This document shows positions 1-6,868 of a stretch of 14,445 bases of DNA, in pieces. The stretch spans positions 1 through 14,445 of the forward strand of contig JAJRUU010000108.1 in the NCBI GenBank assembly GCA_024277605.1, given 5' to 3'. The stretch's first letter is position 1, and every line of letters starts with the position of its first letter. The translations under genes and the position numbers were made by a program. Under the pieces are notes generated by a model that was given only the letters and a program-made list of their open reading frames with translations, searched no databases and was not told the DNA's origin. This DNA comes from a bacterium. GTDB lineage: Bacteria; SZUA-182; SZUA-191; JAJRXT01.

Positions 1-408
1 GCCGGGAATGTGGTGGAGTTCAAAAAGGGTAAACGACAAATAAGCAGCCGGAAATTTTATCCTGGATATTTACTAATCGAGATGGAATTAAACGATGAGA
101 CCTGGCATGTGGTTAAGAATACATCTAAGGTGACCGGTTTCGTGGGTACCGGTACGACCCCGACCTCTCTTAGCGCAGAAGAGGTGCAGAATGTTTTAAA
201 TGAGATAAAAGAAGGCGAGGATAAGCCCAAGCCTAAAGTATTATTTGAAAGTGGTGAAATGGTGAAAATTATGGAAGGTCCGTTTAGCGGTTTTACCGGT
301 ATTGTAGATGAGGTGAATCCAGAACGCGGTAAATTGAGAGTTTTGGTAAGTATCTTCGGCCGCTCCACCCCGGTTGAGCTGGATTTTCTGCAAGTGGGCA
401 AGGCTTAA
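1..408 (+). CDS. nusG: Transcription termination/antitermination factor NusG, 5'-truncated by window edge
   Basis: NusG binds the clamp of RNA polymerase through its N-terminal NGN domain and links the polymerase to Rho or ribosomal protein S10 through a C-terminal KOW domain. The frame is open from base 1 (A-G-N-V-V-E-F-K-K-G-K), so the gene enters from the left; 135 residues are visible and the first part of the NGN domain is missing. Seen: the NGN signature RKFYPGYLL and the VTGFVGTG segment, a linker rich in Glu, Lys and Pro, then the KOW segment GEMVKIMEGPFSGFTGIVDE, ending VSIFGRSTPVELDFLQVGKA. The normal NusG C-terminus coincides with the TAA. The GTG codons at 10 and 13 are internal codons, not starts. 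Next to rplK, the usual neighbour. Family assignment is certain. Confidence 0.96.
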   Translation, partial: AGNVVEFKKGKRQISSRKFYPGYLLIEMELNDETWHVVKNTSKVTGFVGTGTTPTSLSAEEVQNVLNEIKEGEDKPKPKVLFESGEMVKIMEGPFSGFTGIVDEVNPERGKLRVLVSIFGRSTPVELDFLQVGKA

Positions 409-420
409 TTAAGCTTAAGC
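403..420 (+). repeat. Overlapping dyads at the nusG stop codon
   Basis: GCTTAATTAAGC at 403-414 is a perfect 12-base palindrome that contains the nusG TAA. It is followed by a tandem TTAAGC (409-414 and 415-420), so GCTTAA at 403-408 could instead pair with 415-420 around a 6-base loop. There is no T-run behind it, so it is not an intrinsic terminator. The pairing is A/T-rich and weak; a role in the 48-base nusG-rplK gap is speculative. Confidence 0.4.
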
Positions 421-456
421 GGTGTATTTTTCAAATAGGCAAATAAGGAAAAAATT

Positions 457-882
457 ATGGCCAAACAAGTAAAAGCGCTTATAAAACTTCAGGTGCCGGC
501 GGGACAAGCCAATCCATCTCCTCCGGTGGGCCCGGCTTTGGGTCAGCACGGTTTAAATATTATGGAGTTTTGCAAAACCTTTAATGATAGAACCAAGGGG
601 CAGGAGGGGATGATTATTCCGGTAGTAATTACCGCCTATGTGGACAGAACCTTCACTTTTATTACCAAAACTCCGCCGGCTGCGACCTTGCTTAAGAAGG
701 CTGCCGGGATAGTTAAGGGTTCCGGTGTTCCCAACCGTGAGAAGATCGGCAAAGTTACTAAGGAACAGGTGCAGGAGATTGCCAAGACAAAGCAACCGGA
801 CTTAAATGCGGTTAATTTGGAAGGCGCGCTAAAGATTATCGAGGGTACTGCCAGGAGTATGGGGATCGAGATTATAAATTAA
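457..882 (+). CDS. rplK: 50S ribosomal protein L11
   Basis: L11 binds the GTPase-associated centre of 23S rRNA at the base of the L7/L12 stalk and takes part in factor-dependent GTP hydrolysis and in sensing uncharged tRNA through RelA. The product is 141 residues, the usual length. Seen: the proline-rich N-terminal domain with NPSPPVGPALGQHGLNIMEF (about residues 19-38), the TFTFITKTPPAATLLKKAAG segment at the domain junction, and the C-terminal rRNA-binding domain ending EGTARSMGIEI. The ATG at 457 has AAGGAA at 445-450 as its ribosome binding site. It lies 48 bases after nusG and 55 bases before rplA. In E. coli L1 represses this operon through an mRNA site in the rplK leader; I see no convincing L1 site in the short leader here. 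Confidence 0.98.
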   Translation: MAKQVKALIKLQVPAGQANPSPPVGPALGQHGLNIMEFCKTFNDRTKGQEGMIIPVVITAYVDRTFTFITKTPPAATLLKKAAGIVKGSGVPNREKIGKVTKEQVQEIAKTKQPDLNAVNLEGALKIIEGTARSMGIEIIN

Positions 883-905
883 ATGTTTAGTTGCTTTATT
901 ATAAG

Positions 906-922
906 ACCCGAACAAGTCGGGT
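906..922 (+). promoter_or_regulatory. Hairpin just upstream of the rplA ribosome binding site
   Basis: ACCCGA (906-911) and TCGGGT (917-922) form a perfect 6-bp stem with the 5-base loop ACAAG. The rplA ribosome binding site AAGGGGA (926-932) starts only four bases later. The position would allow a translational control element, for example autogenous control by L1, but the known L1 operator in E. coli lies before rplK and I cannot match its motif here. The stem is certain as sequence; the function is inference. Confidence 0.4.
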
Positions 923-937
923 GAGAAGGGGACTTAG

Positions 938-1642
938 ATGGAACGCAGCAAAAAATATACTCAGGCGAAAGAAAAAATGACCGGGGGAGACGGGTATAGC
1001 CTTAAGCAGGCATTGGAGGCAATTAAGGAAGCCGGTTTTGCTAAGTTTGATGAAACGGTGGAAATTGCCGTCAATTTAGGGGTAGACCCGCGACATGCAG
1101 AGCAAATGGTGCGCGGTACGGTGGTATTGCCCCATGGTCGTGGTCGACAGGTAAAAGTGCTGGTGTTTGCTAAGGGGGATAAAGAGAAAGAGGCTAAAGA
1201 CGCTGGGGCCGATTTTGTGGGAGCCGATGAATTGATGGAGAAGGTAAAGGGCGGCTGGTTTGGTTTTGATGTGGCCATAGCTACTCCGGACATTATGTCC
1301 AGTGTTGGTAAGTTGGGGCGGATTTTAGGTCCGCGGGGCTTGATGCCTAATCCCAAAACCGATACGGTTACCTTCGATGTAGCACGGGCAGTCGAGGAAT
1401 TTAAGGCAGGCAAGATCGAGTTCAGGGTCGATAAGGCCGGTATTTTACATGCCCCAGTCGGCAAAGTATCTTTTGATATTAACAAGCTAGAAGAAAATGT
1501 ACAGGCATTTCTGGAAACTGTAGTCAGATTGAAACCGGCTGCCAGCAAGGGACAGTACATAAAAGGAGTTGCCCTTTCATCTACTATGGGGCCTGGAGTA
1601 AAAACCAGCTTGCAAGAACTACGCAAGGTCATAAGAATATAA
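938..1642 (+). CDS. rplA: 50S ribosomal protein L1
   Basis: L1 forms the mobile L1 stalk that guides deacylated tRNA out of the E site, and in many bacteria represses its own operon. The product is 234 residues, normal for the family. Seen in order: the N-terminal segment with FDETVEIAVNLGVDPRHAEQMVRGTVVLPHGRG (broken here by other residues only at family-variable sites), the central Rossmann-like domain (KVLVFAKGDKEKEAKDAGAD, then DVAIATPDIMSSVGKLGRIL), the signature GPRGLMPNPKTDTVTFDV, and the second half of domain I ending TSLQELRKVIRI. The start is ATG 938 with AAGGGGA at 926-932. rplJ begins ten bases after the stop, which leaves no room for an L10 leader of the E. coli kind. Confidence 0.98.
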   Translation: MERSKKYTQAKEKMTGGDGYSLKQALEAIKEAGFAKFDETVEIAVNLGVDPRHAEQMVRGTVVLPHGRGRQVKVLVFAKGDKEKEAKDAGADFVGADELMEKVKGGWFGFDVAIATPDIMSSVGKLGRILGPRGLMPNPKTDTVTFDVARAVEEFKAGKIEFRVDKAGILHAPVGKVSFDINKLEENVQAFLETVVRLKPAASKGQYIKGVALSSTMGPGVKTSLQELRKVIRI

Positions 1643-1652
1643 GGGAGACAAG

Positions 1653-2171
1653 TTGAACAGGGAAGAGAAAAAGCAGCAAGTAGCCGAATGGCAGGAGAGG
1701 TTGCAGATTGTCAAATCGGCGGTATTAACCGATTTCCGTGGATTGAATGTAGCCCAGATGACCGAGCTTAGAAATAGGCTCAGGGCACAAGATGTAGGGT
1801 ATGAAGTAGCCAAAAACACCTTGTTGCGTAAGGCGGCTACTAATATCGGACAAGAGGCGTTGCACGAACACTTATCCGGCCCTACCGGAATTGCTTATAG
1901 CCACAAGGATTCGGTTCTGCCGGCTAAGGTGCTGAAGGCCTTTATTCAAGAGAATGCAAAACTTAAACTGAAAGCCGGGCTTGTAGAAGGAAAAGTTATT
2001 GATATCCAGCAGGTCAGGCACTTAGCTGATCTACCTGGCAGAGATGTTCTCATTGCGCAGTTGTTGGGAACTCTACAGGCTCCATCTGTAAAGCTAATAG
2101 GGGTATTGCAAGCTAACCTGCGTCAGTTGGTGCTAGTGTTGGATGCTATAAAACAAAAAAAATCTGCTTAA
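1653..2171 (+). CDS. rplJ: 50S ribosomal protein L10
   Basis: L10 is the base of the ribosomal stalk: its N-terminal domain binds 23S rRNA next to L11 and its C-terminal helix holds the L7/L12 dimers. The product is 172 residues, normal. Seen: the N-terminal domain with AVLTDFRGLNVAQMTELRNRLR and VAKNTLLRKA, the SGPTGIAYSHKD segment, and a C-terminal helix from about residue 142 to the end (SVKLIGVLQANLRQLVLVLD). The start is TTG at 1653, chosen because AAGGGAGA at 1641-1648 overlaps the rplA stop and is well placed for it, and because the resulting N-terminus (MNREEKKQQVAEW) fits the family. Only ten bases separate it from rplA, so translational coupling is likely. Confidence 0.96.
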   Translation: MNREEKKQQVAEWQERLQIVKSAVLTDFRGLNVAQMTELRNRLRAQDVGYEVAKNTLLRKAATNIGQEALHEHLSGPTGIAYSHKDSVLPAKVLKAFIQENAKLKLKAGLVEGKVIDIQQVRHLADLPGRDVLIAQLLGTLQAPSVKLIGVLQANLRQLVLVLDAIKQKKSA

Positions 2172-2191
2172 ATACATAAAAGGAGGAAGGT

Positions 2192-2575
2192 ATGGAAGCT
2201 GTAACCAAAGACGATGTAATTCAATTTATTGAACAGATGAGTGTGTTGGAATTGTCCGAATTAGTTAAAGATCTGGAGGATAAATTCGGGGTCAGTGCGG
2301 CCTCTTTTGCCGCACCGGCGATGGCGCCCCAGGCTGGGGCCGCTGAGGCTGCCGCTGAGGTGCAGACCGAATTTACGGTTAATCTGACCAGTATTGGGGA
2401 TAAAAAAATCCAGGTAATAAAGGTGGTCAGAGTGATAACCGGATTGGGGCTGAAAGAGGCGAAGGATTTAGTGGATAATGCCCCTAAACCGGTTAAGGAA
2501 AATGTGTCTGAAGAAGAAGCCAAGGATATTAAGGCTAAGCTAGAGGAGGCGGGCGCCACGGCGGAAATAAAGTAA
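2192..2575 (+). CDS. rplL: 50S ribosomal protein L7/L12
   Basis: L7/L12 is the multicopy stalk protein that recruits EF-G, EF-Tu, IF2 and release factors to the ribosome. The product is 127 residues. Seen: the N-terminal dimerisation domain (about residues 1-35, IEQMSVLELSELVKDLEDKF), an Ala-rich hinge (about residues 36-56, including AAPAMAPQAGAAEAAAE), and the C-terminal factor-binding domain with EFTVNL, KKIQVIKVVR and the highly conserved GLGLKEAKDLVDNAPKPVKE. The ATG follows the strongest Shine-Dalgarno in the window, AAGGAGG at 2179-2185, in line with the extra copies of this protein needed per ribosome. The gene ends in tandem stops TAATAA (2573-2578). Confidence 0.98.
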   Translation: MEAVTKDDVIQFIEQMSVLELSELVKDLEDKFGVSAASFAAPAMAPQAGAAEAAAEVQTEFTVNLTSIGDKKIQVIKVVRVITGLGLKEAKDLVDNAPKPVKENVSEEEAKDIKAKLEEAGATAEIK

Positions 2576-2609
2576 TAATTAATGCTTAGCTGGTAATATT
2601 CACTATATA

Positions 2610-2632
2610 CTATCAGTGACTAAAGCTGATAG
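2610..2632 (+). promoter_or_regulatory. Hairpin in the rplL-rpoB gap, possible attenuator or processing site
   Basis: CTATCAG (2610-2616) and CTGATAG (2626-2632) form a perfect 7-bp stem, extendable by one U-G pair (2617/2625), with a 7-base loop. It lies in the 85-base gap between rplL and rpoB, 28 bases before the rpoB ATG. E. coli has a transcription attenuator and an RNase III cleavage site in the same gap, which set the lower polymerase-to-ribosomal-protein ratio. A similar role here is inference from position; there is no T-run, so it would be a weak attenuator or a processing stem. Confidence 0.5.
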
Positions 2633-2660
2633 CATAGGGCTAAAAATAAGAGGTAAGTAT

Positions 2661-5600
2661 ATGTCAAGTAATGGGGCAGGTCCAAGAGAGAGAAAAAGTT
2701 TTGGCCGCATCCCTCATGTCATGGAAATTCCCAGCCTGATAGAGGTGCAAAAAGGCTCATATGAACGTTTTCTACAGGCATTTGTGTCTCCCGATAAAAG
2801 AGAAGATGTTGGATTACAAGCTGTGTTCAACAGCGTATTTCCTATTTTTGATTTAAAAAAGACATCCTCTCTGAAGTTTGTGTCTTACTCCTTTGGCAAC
2901 CCCAAATATGATGTACCGGAATGCCGTCAACGAGGGGTAACGTATGCTGCTCCACTGAAGGTAAGGGTTCAGTTAGAGGTGTGTGAACGGGATAAAGAAG
3001 CTGACACCAAGATAGTGCTGGAAGTGAAGGAGCAGGAAGTCTACTTGGGTGAAATACCATTGATGACCGAACAAGGAACCTTTGTCATTAATGGTACTGA
3101 ACGCACGGTAGTAAGTCAGATGCATCGCTCGCCGGGAATATTTTTCAGTCAGGAAAAGAATCGCGATCACACAAGTATAAATCCCGGCTTTACTGCCCGC
3201 TTAATTCCCTATCGGGGTTCTTGGGTAGAATTTGAGCTAGGATCCGACCGGTTGGTGAAGGTAAAAATAGACCGGCGCCGGGCGCTTTTGGGAACTACAT
3301 TGCTCAGGGCATTGGGTTGTGGTACCGATGAACAGATACTATCGCTATTCTATGCAAAGGAAGAGGTGAATCTGACCCCCTCGGGTAAGGTTCTGGTTAA
3401 GCTGGATGCTGAAGTTCATGCTGGTTCACGGGCAACTGCCGATATAGTGGATGCTGAAGGGAATGTATTGCTGAAGGCGCATAATAAATTCAGCAAAGCA
3501 GTAATAAAGAAAATGCAGTAAATGGAGATTACCCATTTTCCAATCAGCCTGTCTCAGCTTCAAGGCCGCATCAGCGCGCAGGATGTAGTGGATGAAAAAT
3601 TGGGCGATATCATATTGGAGTGTAACCAGGAGATTGATGAGCCTAGTCTGGCTAACCTGGCCGGCTTAGGCGGGGTTACATTTAATTTACTGTCCCAAAA
3701 GAGCAGAGTGGGTGTCGGTATACGGGATACGCTGGCTCGTGATACGGTGAAAACCCAGGAAGCGGCGCGCATAGAAATATATAAGCGTATGCGGCCCGGC
3801 GATCCACCTAACGTGGAAAACTCCCGCTATCTATTCAGCGAAATGTTCTTCAATCCAAGGATTTATGACCTCTCGCCGGTAGGCAGATTAAAGATCAATA
3901 AAAAGTTAGGCTTAAATGGTCCTTTGGAGAACCGCACCTTAAGCAGTGAAGATTTCATAGAAATTATCAACTATTTATATAAGCTGCCCAATGGTGAGGG
4001 TGAAGTCGATGACATTGATCATTTGGGTAACCGCCGGGTAAGGTCTGTGGGAGAATTGTTGGAAAACCAGTTCAGGGTGGGAGTGGTGCGCATGGAGCGA
4101 GCCATACGCGAGCGCATGAGTATTTGCGATTTGGATACTATTATGCCCCACGATCTGGTGAATTCCAAGCCGGTAAGCGCAGTTATCAAAGAATTTTTTG
4201 GTTCGAGTCAACTCTCCCAGTTTATGGATCAAACCAATCCCTTGGCTGAGTTAACCCATAAGCGGCGTTTGAGCGCCCTGGGGCCGGGTGGATTGAGCCG
4301 TGAACGGGCTGGATTTGAAGCCCGTGATGTGCACCCCACCCATTACGGCCGGATCTGTCCGATTGAAACCCCGGAAGGTCCTAATATCGGACTTATAACT
4401 TCCTTGAGTACGTATGCCAGGGTTAATAATTATGGATTTATTGAGACCCCGTATCGTAAAGTAGTGGATGGCAGGGTTACCGATAAGATTGAGTATTTAA
4501 TTGCGATTGATGAAGAAAACCATACTATTGCTCAGGCAAACGCTCCCCTGGATGAGAAGGGAAATTTTACAATTCAAAGGATATCCGCCCGTAGACACGG
4601 TGACTTTGTAATGGTGCCCCCGGAACAGGTGGATTATATGGATGTTTCTCCCAAGCAGTTGGTTAGCGTATCTACCGCTTTGATTCCCTTTTTGGAGAAT
4701 GATGACGCTAACCGGGCCTTGATGGGTTCCAATATGCAGCGTCAGGCGGTACCTTTGCTGAACCCTGATGCACCGGTAGTTGGCACAGGCATGGAGAGTA
4801 TAGTGGCTCGTGATTCCGGTGGGGTAATATTGGCTAAGCGCGCTGGAATAGTGGAGAGCGTTACCGCTAATCGCATTATTATTAGAGCTGATGAATCATT
4901 AGTTGTTGATGGGGAGGTCAGTGATACTGGAATAGATAAATATATCCTGGTTAAATTTCAGCGCTCCAATCAAAATACTTGCATAAACCAAAAGCCGATC
5001 GTTAATTGTGGTCAGCAAGTAAAGACTGGACAGGTGATTGCTGATGGTCAGGCTACCAGGCTCGGGGAGCTTGCTTTGGGACAGAATGTGTTGGTGGCCT
5101 TTATGCCCTGGAGAGGATATAATTTTGAAGATGCCATAATCGTTAGCGAGAAATTGGTGAAAGACGATCGCTATACGTCGATTCATATAGAAGAGTTTAG
5201 TATCGAAGCTCGTGATACAAAATTGGGCAGGGAGGAGATTACCCGCGATATTCCCAATGTAGGTGAAGAGAGCTTGAGAAATCTGGATGAGAGTGGAATT
5301 ATTCGGATAGGTGCAGAAGTCAAGCCCGGAGATGTGTTGGTGGGCAAGGTTACTCCCAAGGGAGAAACACAGCTTACCCCGGAGGAGAAATTATTGCGGG
5401 CTATCTTTGGGGAAAAGGCCGGGGATGTCAAAGACGCCTCGCTCACTGTACCGCCTGGAATTGAAGGCGTGGTGGTAGATGCCAAAGTATTTTCCCGCAA
5501 AGGTGTTGATAAGGATAAGCGCACCCAGAGCATTGAGGAAGATGAGCAAACCAGAATAAATAAAGACTTGCGGGATGAAATTCGGGTGATCAGGAAGGAT

Positions 5601-6638
5601 AGTTGTAGTAAGGCCAAATCGCTGCTGAAAGGACAGACGCTGACAGAAAAAATAGAGTGTCAGACATCCGACAAGAGCATAGCTGCCAAGGGGCAGAAAC
5701 TCGACAGTAAGCTGTTAGCCGAATTGGAAACATATCTGCTTAAAGCAGGAAAGATAAAGGTTAAGGACAAGAGCATTCAGGAACAGCTGGACAACATCAG
5801 AACAGAGCTTGAGCTTCAAATTGATTTGTTGGAGACCGTTTATAGCGACAAAATTCAAAAGTTGAGTGTAGGCGGGGAGTTGGCGCCGGGAGTAATTAAG
5901 TTGGTTAAGGTATATATTGCCATAAAGCGCAAACTTTCGGTAGGTGACAAAATGGCTGGGCGTCACGGTAATAAAGGGGTAATCGCCAAGATAGTGCCTG
6001 AAGAGGATATGCCGTATCTGCCTGATGGGACACCGATTGAGATTATATTGAATCCGTTGGGAGTTCCCTCGCGGATGAATGTGGGGCAAATCCTGGAGAC
6101 CCATTTAGGCTGGGCGGCAAAAGCGCTGGGCCTCTATATGGCAGTGCCGGTGTTTGAAGGGCCCTCGGAAGAGCAGATACGTGAATGCTTGACGGAGGCC
6201 AACCTGCCTGTCTCCGGTAAGACCGTGCTGCGTGACGGACGTACGAGTGAGCCTTTGCGTCAGGAAGTTACCGTGGGCTATATTTATATGCTGAAGTTGG
6301 CGCATTTGGTAGATGATAAAATTCATGCTCGCTCTATTGGCCCTTATTCATTGATTACCCACCAACCGTTGGGAGGTAAGGCCCAATTTGGCGGTCAGCG
6401 TTTTGGAGAGATGGAAGTCTGGGCTCTGGAGGCATATGGCGCTGCCTATTGCCTTCAGGAAATGCTTACTATCAAATCAGATGATGTGCAGGGCCGCACC
6501 AAAGCCTATGAAGCGATTGTTAAGGGGGAATCTATTAGCGGGGCTAATGTTCCTGAGTCGTTTAATGTTCTGATTAAGGAATTACAGAGTTTGTGTCTGG
6601 ATATAGATTTGTTGGAACAGGGAGAAGGAAAGCCTTAA
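2661..6638 (+). CDS. rpoB: RNA polymerase beta subunit, interrupted by one in-frame TAA
   Basis: The beta subunit forms, with beta', the catalytic core of RNA polymerase and is the rifampicin target. The ATG at 2661 is chosen because AAGAGG (2648-2653) precedes it by seven bases and the N-terminus then fits the family; the GTG at 2616 in the same frame lies inside a hairpin. The span has 1325 sense positions including one internal TAA at codon 287 (3519-3521). Seen: N-terminal RKSFGRIPHVMEIPSLIEVQ, the rifampicin-pocket segment FFGSSQLSQFMDQTNPLAEL (starting at residue 512, with wild-type-like residues), ERAGFEARDVHPTHYGRICP, an SI2-type insertion between DKRTQSIE and GGELAPGV, the catalytic lysine motif GDKMAGRHGNKG (1095-1106), and the C-terminal clamp GGKAQFGGQRFGEMEVWALE. 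The frame is unbroken on both sides of the stop. Without suppression or re-initiation only a 286-residue fragment would be made, so the stop may be an error, a suppressed codon or a split point. Confidence 0.93.
3519..3521 (+). other. In-frame TAA inside rpoB, directly followed by ATG
   Basis: The frame reads I-K-K-M-Q-stop-M-E-I-T-H-F-P. By ungapped hand alignment to E. coli beta from memory, the stop matches about K279, a variable position within the region (roughly residues 226-350) that E. coli beta can lose. GAA, AAA or CAA would each become TAA by one change. The following ATG (3522) makes the arrangement TAAATG, in principle suited to re-initiation, which would give beta as two chains of 286 and 1038 residues. 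No Shine-Dalgarno of good quality precedes it. Confidence 0.9.
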
Positions 6639-6868
6639 GGCTGCCTCGAAGAAGGGGACCTGTCCCCAAAAGGGATATGTCCACAATAAGAATTTTTATT
6701 CAAGGGCAAGGCCTGCGGAAAATTTAGCCACAGACATTTATCTGATATTTTGAAGATTAAATTTTGAGCATAACGCCGGGATTGAGCAAAAAGACGATTT
6801 TTATAGGTAGTCCTAGATAAGGCTTAATCTATTAGACTTGATTCTACCCTAAACAAGGGGGAGGTTCA
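6639..6868 (+). other. rpoB-rpoC intergenic region, 230 bases
   Basis: This gap is long for rpoB-rpoC, which usually lie close together. It holds a GGGGAC/GTCCCC palindrome with a degraded second copy near its left end, then A/T-rich sequence with a short dyad TAGAT (6814-6818) / ATCTA (6827-6831), and the rpoC ribosome binding site AAGGGGGAGG (6855-6864). I find no open frame with a plausible start signal, no hairpin plus T-run terminator, and no convincing -35/-10 pair, so rpoC is presumably cotranscribed with rpoB. Confidence 0.6.
6654..6684 (+). repeat. GGGGAC/GTCCCC palindrome with a degenerate tandem copy
   Basis: GGGGACCTGTCCCC (6654-6667) is a perfect inverted repeat of two 6-base arms around CT. 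Three bases later AGGGATATGTCCAC (6671-6684) matches it at 10 of 14 positions. Short GGGGAC...GTCCCC palindromes of this type are, to my knowledge, scattered in many copies between genes of several Gram-negative lineages, often in genomes with REP-associated tyrosine transposases. Membership of such a family is inference from one window. Confidence 0.5.

Noticed and set aside
961..1632. Long minus-strand frame of 223 codons opposite rplA
   Set aside because: It mirrors the codon bias of rplA, has no family features and no start signal.
2616..2660. GTG at 2616 as an rpoB start, 15 codons upstream of the ATG
   Set aside because: It lies inside the rplL-rpoB hairpin, has no ribosome binding site and adds residues with no family match; ATG 2661 has AAGAGG seven bases upstream.
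6764..6810. rpoC promoter from TTGAGC hexamers and TTATAG in the rpoB-rpoC gap
   Set aside because: Spacings are wrong (14 bases or no -10 at 17) and the matches are weak.
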